From contig CAUJLY010000006.1 in NCBI GenBank assembly GCA_963281155.1, positions 2,232,001 to 2,296,000 of the forward strand: a DNA stretch of 64,000 nucleotides, in the 5' to 3' direction. This stretch comes from Rhabditophanes sp. KR3021. Lineage: Eukaryota > Nematoda > Chromadorea > Rhabditida > Alloionematidae. The position numbers and the translations under genes were made by a program. Positions 24,932-35,898 of this stretch are shown here, one piece after another. Within the stretch, counting starts at the first letter, position 1; each line of letters begins with the position of its first letter. The notes beneath the pieces were generated by a model, which did not search any database, was not told the DNA's origin, and was given only the letters and a program-made list of their open reading frames with translations.

Positions 24932-25709
24932 ATGCTTTCGACAAAAAATATTGTTGTTCTCGCTCTTGTCATTGGCAATTGTGCCATTGTAGATGCTTTT
25001 CCTTATAATGTAAGTCTAGAATAATTACTTCATTCTTATTCTCATTTTTTAGATTTATGGGGTTGTTCACAAGAATGGAAAGCGCGCTGGTGGAGCTGGA
25101 TTTGTTCCAGTGTCATCTGCAAATTCCTCAGAAGCAATCGAAGCCACCCATTTTAAGAGTATTTATCAACAACAAGAAGGCCCAATAGGTAGTACGGACC
25201 TGCAATCAAATATAAAGGAAACACTCCAAGAATTTGACGACGTAGCCAACAGACCAACAGGTAAGCCAAAGTTTGACCGAGATTTACAAATTCAACTTTG
25301 TAGATTATTCGACCTGCAAAGAAAATAAGGATTTCCACTTTGTCAAACCGTACTTCTATTGCCCGTCCCGCGTTGCTCCACACCAGCCTTGGTCATGTAT
25401 TCGTCAAGAGGATCTTTGTAACAATCACGCCGACTGTCCCAACGGAGAAGACGAAAATGCAGAACTTTGCATGTTTGTTTTGTTGGTATGTTTTCGTATA
25501 TATATATTATTTAGCAACTAATTCAGGAACGATCCCGCATTCGTCAAGTCGAAAGAATGGTTACTATTAATTTTCAGATGGTTGAGAATATAAGACGTGA
25601 CATGGACGACTTATTAAAAATTGTGTCAAAATCGGAGCAAGGGAATAGTATTATAAGTCGAAGAAATACCATGGTCCAAAACGCAAAATTTGTTCAAAGA
25701 ATCGCTTAA
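24932..25709 (+). CDS. Small secreted protein with one LDLa domain (possible HEN-1/Jelly-belly-like ligand)
   Basis: Exons 24932-25009, 25053-25260, 25304-25485, 25527-25709; phases agree, about 216 residues. It opens with a signal peptide (NIVVLALVIGNCAIVDAF). A non-conserved Gln/Glu-rich segment follows, then a single LDLa domain near the C-terminus with six cysteines ending in LCNNHADCPNGEDE. The last 60 residues form an amphipathic, probably helical tail (RIRQVERMV to MDDLLKIV). A secreted protein with one late LDLa domain is the layout of HEN-1 in worms and Jelly belly in flies, the ligands of ALK-type receptors. This likeness is of architecture only and is not proven. Two acceptors 12 bases apart (exon from 25515 or 25527) keep the same frame. 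Confidence 0.75.
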
Positions 25710-26374
25710 CTATGTGATATTGGAATATTTTTTAAATGTGCTGATTGGATGGATATGGAGTATCGTAGTAGTTCAGTTAGACACATTCATATTTACAGAT
25801 AGAATTACTTTCACATTCATATAAGTAATTTATTAAATATTTTATCACACATTTTGACTGAATTTTCATTCAGCACTATTATTCCCTTACATTCAGGAAT
25901 TATTTTTACTCCTTTTGCATGTTTTATAATGCTTTATCAATTTTCTCATTTGCAATAGCATATTAATACTCCATTATTTTCTCTTATACATTCAAATAAA
26001 ATTCATACAAAGCATTTTCCTAATTTATGTATATAAATAAAAATAAATCAACACAACCACTAGTATAGAAACATCACATAAAGCTAGGTCATCATTGTTT
26101 GTCAATCTTTACTCAATCAGATGACTAACCAAAGAATGAACATATTTTGTCTTGCTTATTGCCGTTCACTGAACTGGATTGGTGGTGGCAGGTGTGAGAT
26201 CGATATCACATACATTACACTTCCTTTATAAATTTTGATAATAACTTATTATTCAAGTACGCACACACTGATAGCTTATTACTTTTGTTGTGATTGAAAA
26301 TTTTAAGAGGAACTAGGGCTGTTTAAATTGTTGGCAGTGTTGCAAAATTTTAATCTTATTAAACGTTAATAGTT
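25710..26374. other. Intergenic between LDLa gene and tetraspanin
   Basis: AT-rich spacer between two same-strand genes. No gene is visible in it. Confidence 0.4.
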
Positions 26375-28015
26375 ATGGCTAGTAAGACGTGCTTAAGAAC
26401 ATTTTTGTTAATTTATAATGTTTTGTTTTGGGTAAGTAAATATATAGATCCATGTTTACTTACTTTTTGATCAATTTTTAGCTTAGCGGGGCTGCTTTAA
26501 TTTTTATTGGATTATGGATGCTTCTAGAGCCAAAGAGAAATTATATACTTGATTTGGTTAATTTTTCGGAAGATGATCCACTTTTGACTTTTGCCTCTTA
26601 TACTGCGATAGTTTGTGGTATATTTACTTGTTTTGCTGGGTTTGCGGCATGCTGTGGTGCAATTCGAGCAGAAAGATGCATGATCTTGGCTTTTATTGTT
26701 TTTATTCTCGTCTTATTCTTTGCTGAGTTGTCAATAGGTGCCTTAGCTATTTTATATCGTGAAAAGGTAGGTTTTTAATTTTTGTTGCATGAGAGAATAT
26801 TTGTTGCAGTTTACTGGTACACGCATGAAAGTTTATGTTGCTAACATGACTCACAACCGTTATAATCGAGACAAATGGGTAACACCCTTACTTGATACAA
26901 TTCAATTTTATGTAAGTTTGCATAAAAGTCTAATTAACATACGTCAAGTACATCCATCATCCTTACATTATTTTGCAAGATTAACAAATTGTTGCGTGTC
27001 AATGTGCATATCCTTTGAAACTAGTTATTGGCAATATTAAATTTAGATAATGTCAGAAAGCTTTAAGCAGCACTTGAAAAGTTTGCTCCATAAGGATTAC
27101 GGTATGAATATGTCAACTTATAGAAACCATGAAGTTACGGAACTTATAGACAAGATGCAAGTGAGCGTGAGTTGTTTACATTTAAAAGATTAAATATCTT
27201 TTTTAGTTAAAGTGTTGTGGGATTGATGACAAACAAGATTGGCAGAGCAGTTCCTGGAGAAAGACTAAATCCTTACATGAATATGAAACTGCAGTATTTA
27301 ATTCCGAGGCCTGGAGAAGTCATAGAACTGTAAAAAGGTCTATTAAAAAGTCTGATATTGTTCCGATGACTTGCTGCAAGAGCAAAAATTACACTTTAGC
27401 CCATTTTGAGGCTCGAAACTATGAAGGATGTCAAAGGGGAATTCATCGATGGATAAATTCTGTGGTGTGTAATTGAATTTTGTTGCAACTTATACGTAGG
27501 CAATTGGATCCTCTGCAATACTAATAATGTGTGATGTAAACCTTGATTATGTACTAACATATTAATATCCGCCCTTAACACTCTTTTTATAGCAACAATG
27601 TTGTGGTGGTTCGGGACCAATGGATTATGAATATTCCTTTTGGTACATCACAAACACAGAAAGAGGGACCCGATCCTTTGTCCCATATTCATGTTGTAAG
27701 CAAACTCAAACCCAAGACGGTAGAGCATGGAATCTTCAACCAATTGATCGCATGTGTATCACTTACCCTTATTTCTCACAAGCCTTTAATAACTCAGTCC
27801 ATACAGAGGTTAATTGCCACCTAAGTAAAGCATTTTTAAATTATTTGTCTTTTCAGGGGTGTCATGCAAAACTACAAAAATGGTTTAATGAACAGTCTGT
27901 AATCTTTATAATCGTCGGATTTTCATTTGCTGCATTTCAAATAGTTGGGTTGATCATATCAGTGGTATATTGGCAAAAGTTGGATAATTACAGATATATT
28001 CAAGCTCATCAATGA
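26375..28015 (+). CDS. Tetraspanin with two tandem large-extracellular-loop cassettes
   Basis: Four-pass membrane organiser that clusters partner proteins. Exons: 26375-26431, 26482-26766, 26810-26911, 27047-27160, 27207-27464, 27593-27808, 27857-28015; all internal junctions are phase 0. TM1 to TM3 lie in the first two exons, with a TM2 ending FAACCGAIRAERC as in the family, and TM4 (IFIIVGFSFAAFQIVGLII) in the last. The large loop has two complete signatures. Exon 27207 has KCCG, TCC and EGC; exon 27593 with 27857 has QCCG, SCC, C and GC. Normal tetraspanins have one CCG. The two cassettes could be mutually exclusive, both included (a double loop), or the trace of a fused tandem duplicate. 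Confidence 0.85.
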
Positions 28016-29417
28016 GTCCAATTGTTCATATGATTTTTAATAAAATGACCTCATGTCTGTAGTAAAGTTCGATTTAGAAATGATCAAGACCATACTTTAC
28101 TGTTAGTAATATACTTTGTTCCATCTACTAGTTCTTGTAATGGCTGGTAGTTGGGAAAAAGTATATTTGCAAGTAGATATTTTATTCTTTCGATATATTT
28201 AAATAAATAACTCACTAATTACATTGAACTTAATTAATCAAATGCATGAGAAGACAGTTGACAATGATTTGAACTTTTCTGTACTCATATTTTCTAATTC
28301 AAAAACTTCTTTACATGGTTTGATTGCTAATATAAAGAATATGACTTCTTTAATAAAAAGTTTATCATTAAATTGTAATTATTTTGATGACGCAAAGCAA
28401 GCACGTTTTGATATCTTTTTTTATTAATAAATGTTATTTACGTCAAATAAAAGATCTTCAATTTGTTATTAAAGCTTCTTTCTATTAATTCATTCATTTA
28501 GAAACTTCCTTAACAACATCAGTTTCGAAAAATGGTATCAACAGATTTACATTAATTCAAGAAAGTTTAGATTAACGACGCTCTTTGGAATTTAATTTAC
28601 AGGTTGAGATAATATCAAACGTTGTAATGTTCAAATTAACTATTCTTACAGTTAAAAGAAATATGCAATAGCACACACTTTTGAAATGAACCTTCTCATT
28701 AGATGGAAACATATTAAAATACATTTTTTATAAGTCAGTTAATGACATAGCAGTAACTTTATAGATTAAACAAGGACTTTTAAATTTGAACTATTACGTT
28801 ATATAGCTTATAGATATGTTAGGGTTTAAACTACGGAAGCTTAGGTATTCGTGTTTTTACATATTTACTTCATTGTGTTTTGCTCTCATTTTAAACATTA
28901 TTTACTTTTCCATGCAGGTAAACCTTATCTTTTTGAAATGACAATGATGCAATAATAGTATACCCTATGAAATCATCACTCATCTATGTCATTCATGACG
29001 CTGCTTTCATTTATATATAACAGAAAGTTCCATATATTTGAATTAATCATTTGGATGTATGAGTTCAAATTAATATGTAGGATGTAATATCTTATCCATA
29101 TATAACAACTTTTACACAAAAGTTGCACATTGCATTAATTTCCCCCTATATAATTGTTAAAATCCGTAATCCGTATTATCACATAAATTTCCCAATGTAT
29201 TTAACTACTCACTTTTCTAAGCACGTACTTTTTTAGTGGACAATCTTATCAGTTTAAATTTTATTGAGCACTAACAGTTAATAAAGTGGTTCTTTCCGAG
29301 ATCGTTCTTTGAAATTCTGTTATTTTATGGTTCTTTTTATGATATATTAGTTTTATTATTCAAAATGTTTTTTTAGAAACTACAATTTGTTGTAATATTT
29401 AGTTTACACATTCTTCC
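28016..29417. other. Intergenic between tetraspanin and nuclear receptor
   Basis: 1.4 kb, AT-rich. A 67-codon frame at 28224-28427 (plus) has no recognisable domain and no splice context; I do not call it a gene. Confidence 0.4.
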
Positions 29418-30638
29418 ATGTTAAATCAGCCTGTTGTAACAAGTACGTGTCTTATATGCGACTGCGTAACCGCCGAAATTCATTACAAACTAAGATGTTG
29501 TTTGAAGTGTAAAATTTTTTTTCGTAGACATGCTAACAGAGATCATGGTTTTCGATGTTCTAATAGTAAAAAATGTAATCTTACAAATAAAAACAAGTGC
29601 AAAGCATGCCGTATGGATAAATGTCTTCAGATAGGATTATCGATGGAAGGTAAGCATTTCCCCGAATTGACACATATAAACACATTAATGTTCATATTTT
29701 TAGCAGTTGTTGAATGGAAGGAAAAAAGAAAGGTTTCACTAGAAAATAAGATACTATTAAAGTTTGATGCATCATCTTTCATTGAGGCTAATCCATGCTA
29801 TGCAATTGAAACCCTTGAAATAAAGAACGATAATAAACATATGGAAATGCTTGTTTATACTGAAAGGAAGTTTCAAAAATTTAGGGACTTTGTATATCAT
29901 AATCCTAAGTTGTCTTTTCTTAGTATCGAGGAAATGTTTGGAAATGATTGTGAATTAGGTAAATGCGACCGGGAGAATATGAAACCTTTTTATTGTATGA
30001 TCAACGGACAACCAAATAAGGAATTCCATTATAAGAAAGATTTATTTGGCAGCCGTTTGTTTGATTCATTATTTCTGGCTTTAGATTTTATCAAAATATT
30101 TCCTGTTTTTAATAACCTCTCCGATAATGATCGTAGAAGTTTGATTAAATTTGTCAGTCCGTCTATTGCAACAATAGACATTTGCTACTATTCATATAAA
30201 CTGAATTGGGGATGGGCTATAATGCCGGATGGATTTGAACCTATCAAATATATGGGAAGTGCATCAACATATGATATTGCCGTTAATGTCAAACCAATTG
30301 AATATATCATTAAATTAAATCCTTCCTTCGAAGAGCATTGCTTAATGAAAATTCTCCTATACCTCAATTCCTCCGTGTTAATGTCTGCCGAAGGTAAAGA
30401 ACTACTTGAAACAGAGAAACAGAAATACGGAGCAATTTTGTTAAAGTACCTTCAATTAAATTATGGTCATATCCGTGGAGCAACCAGATTCGCGGAAATA
30501 ATTAAAGCTGTTGGAACAATATATGAATTCGGAGAAAAAATGAAAGGATACTATAATATACAAGCAGTTCTTAAAGCAAGTAAAGGCGCAAAAGATACCA
30601 GAATTATACCTCCTTTTTTGGATTTTGTTTTAAACTAA
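29418..30638 (+). CDS. Divergent nematode nuclear hormone receptor
   Basis: Two exons, 29418-29649 and 29704-30638, joined in phase 1 across a 54-base intron. Residues 11-78 are a C4 zinc-finger DNA-binding domain: finger 1 is CLIC with a P-box CCLKCKIFFRR, finger 2 is CSNSKKC to CKACRMDKCLQIGLSME. The second finger is two residues shorter between its second and third cysteine than in classical receptors. The rest (about 310 residues) is a ligand-binding domain with a recognisable helix 3-5 region (FLALDFIKIFPVFNNLSDNDR). The gene has almost no N-terminal A/B region. It belongs to the large supplementary receptor expansion of nematodes; ligand and target are unknown. Confidence 0.85.
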   Translation: MLNQPVVTSTCLICDCVTAEIHYKLRCCLKCKIFFRRHANRDHGFRCSNSKKCNLTNKNKCKACRMDKCLQIGLSMEGKHFPELTHINTLMFIFLAVVEWKEKRKVSLENKILLKFDASSFIEANPCYAIETLEIKNDNKHMEMLVYTERKFQKFRDFVYHNPKLSFLSIEEMFGNDCELGKCDRENMKPFYCMINGQPNKEFHYKKDLFGSRLFDSLFLALDFIKIFPVFNNLSDNDRRSLIKFVSPSIATIDICYYSYKLNWGWAIMPDGFEPIKYMGSASTYDIAVNVKPIEYIIKLNPSFEEHCLMKILLYLNSSVLMSAEGKELLETEKQKYGAILLKYLQLNYGHIRGATRFAEIIKAVGTIYEFGEKMKGYYNIQAVLKASKGAKDTRIIPPFLDFVLN

Positions 30639-31186
30639 ACTTGCATCTTCCAATATTTTTGTAAACCTCAGGTCTTTATAATCTCTAATGGATAATGTGC
30701 GATACTTGAATGCCAATTCCATTTAAAAAGCATTGTGTTATGAAATTTCAAATAAACCACATTAAACTATTCTATAATATATATCCTTCTCCCATTTTGC
30801 TTCAAAATTTGAATTATCTTCATGTTGCAATTAATATGACCACATTCATTTTTAGTAATATTAACATATAAAGTGAAATCTCCTAAGTCTAAACAAAATT
30901 AAAATATTGCTTAGACATTTCCTGATGGTGCAAATATAATTAAAAATCAGCATGTATATGATAAATTGAATATAATATTCTTATATTTTAGTAAATTTAG
31001 ACAAGCTAGCAAATATGTCCTATTAAGGCATTTGATCTTAGAAATTAAACTACATTCGTTTCAATGTTTTATCCACTACTTATTGAACTATTTGCAATTA
31101 GAAAACATTTTATTGTACATTTCAAAACGAAATAATATTAGTGTTTTGATAGATCAAGAAATTAAATGAGCTATAAGCTTAGTTGC
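30639..31186. other. Convergent intergenic spacer
   Basis: Between the 3' ends of the nuclear receptor (plus) and the LIM gene (minus). AT-rich; a 67-codon plus-strand frame at 30966-31169 has no features. Confidence 0.4.
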
Positions 31187-34100
31187 TTACGCACTTGGTT
31201 TGGTTGGCATTTGACCCTTTTGGGCTTTCTTAGCCTCTTTTGCATGAATTTTCTCCCACTTGGCAGTCATTTTGTGAGAATGCTCAGCAGCAATTTCAAC
31301 TTCATCTTGCTTGTAAGAAGGATGTAATTCGGCATTAGCTTCGGCCTCGGCTTGAAGTTGTTGTTTGGCTTTTTCTCTTTCGTCACGGAGAGCCTTAAAT
31401 TCCTCTTCAAGAGCTTTCTTCTTTTCTTCGGAATCTTCATGATCACCTGGAGCTGTTTCAAAGGCTTCACGGAGATTCTTACTAGCCTTAAGCTTAAGAC
31501 TTTCAAGTTCGTCATTTTTCTTTGATACTTTGGCAGGTTGATCCTCTTTACCAATGTTCTTGAATCTGTTCATGATGTTTTTAACATCATACTCTTCTTG
31601 ATCTTCTGGCAAGTCAGTTTCTTCAGGTTGTGGTGATCTTTTGTTAACAATCTCAGCAGTGCTAACCTCCTTTTTGTCCCACTTACTTGGCTTGTAGTCA
31701 GCCTTTTGGCCTGGCATTGGTAAATGCTGATCAGGATTATCTGCTTCAATTTGCTTGAACTTTTCACGAGCTTTACCAGCAATTTTAACATCTATGTCAA
31801 TCTTCTTATCATCTTTCTTCTCGTCCGAACCATCACCAGCAGCATCTTCTTTGGCTTTTTGGGCTTGCAATTTTCTAGCCAATCGGATGCGAAGAAACTC
31901 AGCATCGATTTCCTTTTTCTTCAATTCAGCTCTTTCTTCTGGAGTCATGTCGTCACCCTAAACAAATATTCATTTAATCATACTAATTGAACAAACCTTT
32001 TCGAATGCAGCCTTAATAGCTCCCAACTGAATATCCAATTCGACGGCAGTTTTTTCAATTGGTTCGTTGTCTTCACCTTTCTCAAATTTGTCTTTGAATG
32101 ATGTGAGCTCTAAAGTTAATCAAAAATAATTATCAAATAATAACGGGGAGTATATACAAATGTATATTAGCGTTCACAGTCGTTAACTCTTATCTATCTA
32201 ACTATATATCTTATAATCGAGGATTTCTTTCAGAACACATCAAAAAGATACACACTAAAGATGTGAGAGGTTAATATGTTTAATATGTTGCACCCATTTG
32301 CTAGTAAAGTCACAGTTCGAAACATTCTAATAATAACAGCAGGCATCAAACTAAAGAATTTAAAATACTCTAGATTTTCTCTGACTCATATTTTGTTTCT
32401 GAATTATTACACTTGAACCAAATGTAAAGCTGTTGCGTGGGTGAATGCTATATTATTTTGAAATAATATGTATATCCCAATTAATGTCATAGAAACAACC
32501 GACGACTTAATAGTTATTTTCGATAAGTATGATTAATACTAATTTTTGATAAGTATGATTAATATTAATTTTTGATAGATACGATTAGTACTAATTTTTG
32601 ATAAGTATGATTAATATTAATTTTGGATAGATATGATTAGTATTAATCATTTCAACAACACATTGATTTTAAAATAACACTTACTCTTAAACTCTAATTC
32701 ACCCATATCTTTGTCAGTTTTTTCAACTGGACCACTTTCAAAGGCTGCACCCTCTAAGAAGCTTTTACGAGCTGAGGCAGCATCTGCAAATCAAATAGTT
32801 TAAAAACAATTAAAAATAGAACATACTTGAACTGTCAAGTTCATTGACATCATAGCTTTTAACAACTGGAGCATCTCCTTCTTCAGTTCCAGTCTTTTCG
32901 TGGAATCGTTCCTTAAGTTTGCCACCACCTTTGCGAAACTCTTCCAATTCAGTCCTGGACTCTTGATCTCTTTCTTCAGCCTTTTGAACATCTCCTGTCT
33001 TCCATCTATTTTTGACATTAGAAACTTGATCAGTGTCAAGATCGATGGTAGGTTTGGGTCCAGTTTCTTCTTTTGGTTCTGGCCCAGCAATGTAGCGACT
33101 AACATTTCCTTTAACCAAACCGGATTTGATGTCTTCCTCAACGACTGTTTTTTTCTCAATCACTTGGCCCTCCTCGATGGAAGTTTGCAAAGTTTCTTTC
33201 TTTTCACGCAAGCTTTTAATTTGTGACAATTCTTCGCCAATATTTGTCCCGGCTAAATCAAGTCAAATTATTTGTTTGTATTAATACCCACTTACCCTTT
33301 ATTATATTTGATGACAATTGCTTGGGCTTGGATGAAACTGCAAATTCATCATCTTCCTCATTGTCTGCTCCTTCGTCAGTTTGAATTGCTTCAAGAAGTA
33401 CAGCTCGATCTGGATGTAACATTAAATCCATATGTTGTTTGCAATACAATTTCCCCTCGTGTGAATGGTAACTAACTGGACTGGAATGAAAATCAAATAA
33501 AAACCAATAAAATTAACAAAAACACATACGTCAACTTTTTACCACAACTGGTACATTTGAAACAACCGTAGTGATAAATATTCTTATTTGCTTGAACTTT
33601 CTCAGCGGAATAAACAATCTTTCCACAAATGGCACAATCTTTTGGACCTTCATCGTCAATCTTTGGATTAGCAAAGGTTCCCATAATTTTGGACAATTCG
33701 TCACCACTTTTTCCCTCAACCTTTTCTCTTTGAATGGCAGCTGCTTCTTTGGTGGTTCCATCAAAGTTGCCTTTCAAATTCTTCAAAGCACCCTTGGTTG
33801 CATTTTCAAGACCCTCGAGATGCTTTTCAACACCTTCTAGTTTTTCCTTTACATTCGCAGCCAATGTTTCATCCATTTTTTCAAATTTATTCTTGAATTG
33901 GCTGAGAACGTCTCTGTCAAGGCCTGTTGGTTTTTCAATTTCAACAGTCTTAGTAGTTTCTGACTCATTTGTCACCTTTCCTTCTTTGAAACTTTCCATC
34001 ACTTTTTTTAACTCATCACCTTTCGTCTTTTTAAGTTCTTCTAACTCTTCACGGCGAGCTTCATCTTTAACTTCGTCTTTCTTTTCGGTAGTTAGATTGG

Positions 34101-34428
34101 ACTTCTAAAAATTATCAAATATTTATCGAATGTTGCTTAAAGTTTATCAAATGTCGGTTAAAGTTTATCAAATGTCGGTTAAAGTTTATTAAATGTCGGG
34201 TAAAGTTTATCAAATGTTGGTTAACGTTTAATAATTAGCTTAAATTGTTAGTTAAAGAGTAAGGGAATTTGTATCATAATTTATTGGAAATATCAAACAA
34301 ATAAAACTTACAATTTGATCAAAGTCAGTGTTGGTTCTTTCCCCAATATGGATCTTGGGTGGTGGTCCTTTTTTGGTTTCATCTTCTGAGTCAGAGGAAA
34401 TAGCATATGGATCTTCGTTGTCCGACAT
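31187..34428 (-). CDS. LIM-domain cytoskeletal protein with repeated FKNRF-type motifs
   Basis: Exons: 34428-34312, 34104-33530, 33480-33296, 33252-32827, 32783-32685, 32109-31997, 31957-31187; phases agree, about 760 residues. One central LIM domain (CAICGKIVY, HYGCFKCTSCGKKL, then YCKQH) is like the single LIM of EPLIN/LIMA1. It is surrounded by highly charged, helical, Lys/Glu-rich sequence. A short motif recurs in this order: VLSQFKNKFEKM, VSNVKNRWKTG, LTSFKDKFEKG, NIMNRFKNIG, recalling the FKNxWExG actin-binding elements of caldesmon-like proteins. I infer an actin- or attachment-associated role, perhaps in muscle. No signal peptide or membrane segment. The exact orthologue is unclear to me. 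Confidence 0.8.
32522..32647. repeat. 26-base intronic tandem repeat, five copies
   Basis: Five copies of a 26-base unit (GATAAGTATGATTAATATTA and six more bases) lie in the intron between exons 32783-32685 and 32109-31997 of the LIM gene. Copies alternate between a GATAAGTA and a GATAGATA beginning, so an original two-unit block may have been duplicated. Confidence 0.75.
34118..34232. repeat. 21-base intronic tandem repeat, about five copies
   Basis: About five copies of a 21-base unit (TTAAAGTTTATCAAATGTCG plus G) fill most of the first intron of the LIM gene. The middle copies are nearly identical; the outer ones have decayed. Confidence 0.75.
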
Positions 34429-35898
34429 CTTTGTGTTATTCTATAAAACTAAAGCAAAATATAATAGCAAATGTAAACTAAAGCAAATAAAAGTGTTTTA
34501 TACTATGTTGTATTGTTGAGCAGAAGCATCTACATATTATACATATCAACGTAAAGATTGCCATTTCAAAACAAAAATATAAATTATTTTAAGAGTTGAA
34601 GGGTTACGTTAAAAAACATAGATATAATAGAACGGTAAAATCGAGAAATCAGTTTATTTTATTATTTAGCTTTCGTTGATAATAATAGTGAGTAAGTCAG
34701 TTAAGCCTACACAGTTGATCTATATCTGTGAGTTATACTTGACAAACCGCCTACTCTCCCTTTCTTCAGCTTCCAACAAACAAATTTATCCACTGATTTA
34801 TAGTATATGAGCAACCGATTTGAGAAGTAATACATTTTTACTCTGCATCACATTTTCTTTTAATGAATATATTGCATTTCCAATCATTCATATCTTTATC
34901 ATTTATTGTCTCTTTTGGTCGAGACTATTATTAGGTGACTCGATAATAGCGATACAATCTGGCAGTATGTAGATAAACACACTACCAGACTTTCCTATAC
35001 CTTACCCAAGCTTAACAACACCACAAATATATTTCAATTTAAGCACCAACCAAAATAATGTCTACCATCCAAAACATAATAATAACAAGATTGTTAAGAA
35101 AATGGATGAAACAATTATATTGATGCCTAATAAATTGATTTTTATATGGATGGCAAATATAATTTCAAAGAATCATATAAATAACCAAATTTTATTGGTA
35201 ATTGTTTCCACATTTTCATATATTAGTTACTACTTGACTAGAAGTGCTTTTACGATCATCGATGAAAATATGTGATCAATCCGGCGTTCCCTTTTTATGA
35301 TGTGCTGATTATTGCTTTAATTAGCAAGTTTGTGTTCAATTATGTATTCTATTTGTTCCAATTTAAATTAACAAAATGATCTCCAAGAATTAATATCAAA
35401 CAAATATCAAATATCAATTAAAAATGATAAATTGGCAACTAACTTTGTAACATCGGCTACCTGACCAACTAAAAAAGAAGACATTCATAATAAAAAATAA
35501 GACGGTAGTTGATTCAAAATAAAGAAACGTCGCCATCATTTGCTATTTGATTGAGGGGTTAATAGATATATACACAATATCATGACCAAAATAATAATTA
35601 TCATGTCTACTACCAAAGTTTAATGATCTTATTGTCGTCTAAATTGACTCACATAGTTAAAGAATATTGCCTCAAAATAGGGCAAACTTTTATTTAAAAC
35701 TCACCCAAAGAACTTTTCTTCTATTCATATTGTCAATCCAAATATACTTTGATAAGGAAATTTATTATATTTAATAATCCTTTATTTTTATTAAGTTTTT
35801 TAAATCATCATTTTTATACTACTTTAATTTATTTAAACTACTTTTCATCATTATAAAGGATTTGCTCGGAAAGTGTACTCATTTTCGAAAATTAAAAG
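34429..35898. other. Divergent intergenic region
   Basis: 1.5 kb between the starts of the LIM gene (minus) and the PAN-ZP gene (plus), so it holds both promoters. AT-rich; no gene found. A likely trans-splice or splice acceptor (TTTTATAG) lies 12 bases before the LIM start codon. Confidence 0.4.

Noticed and set aside
28224..28427. 67-codon frame after the tetraspanin
   Set aside because: No domain, no upstream signal and no continuation by splicing.
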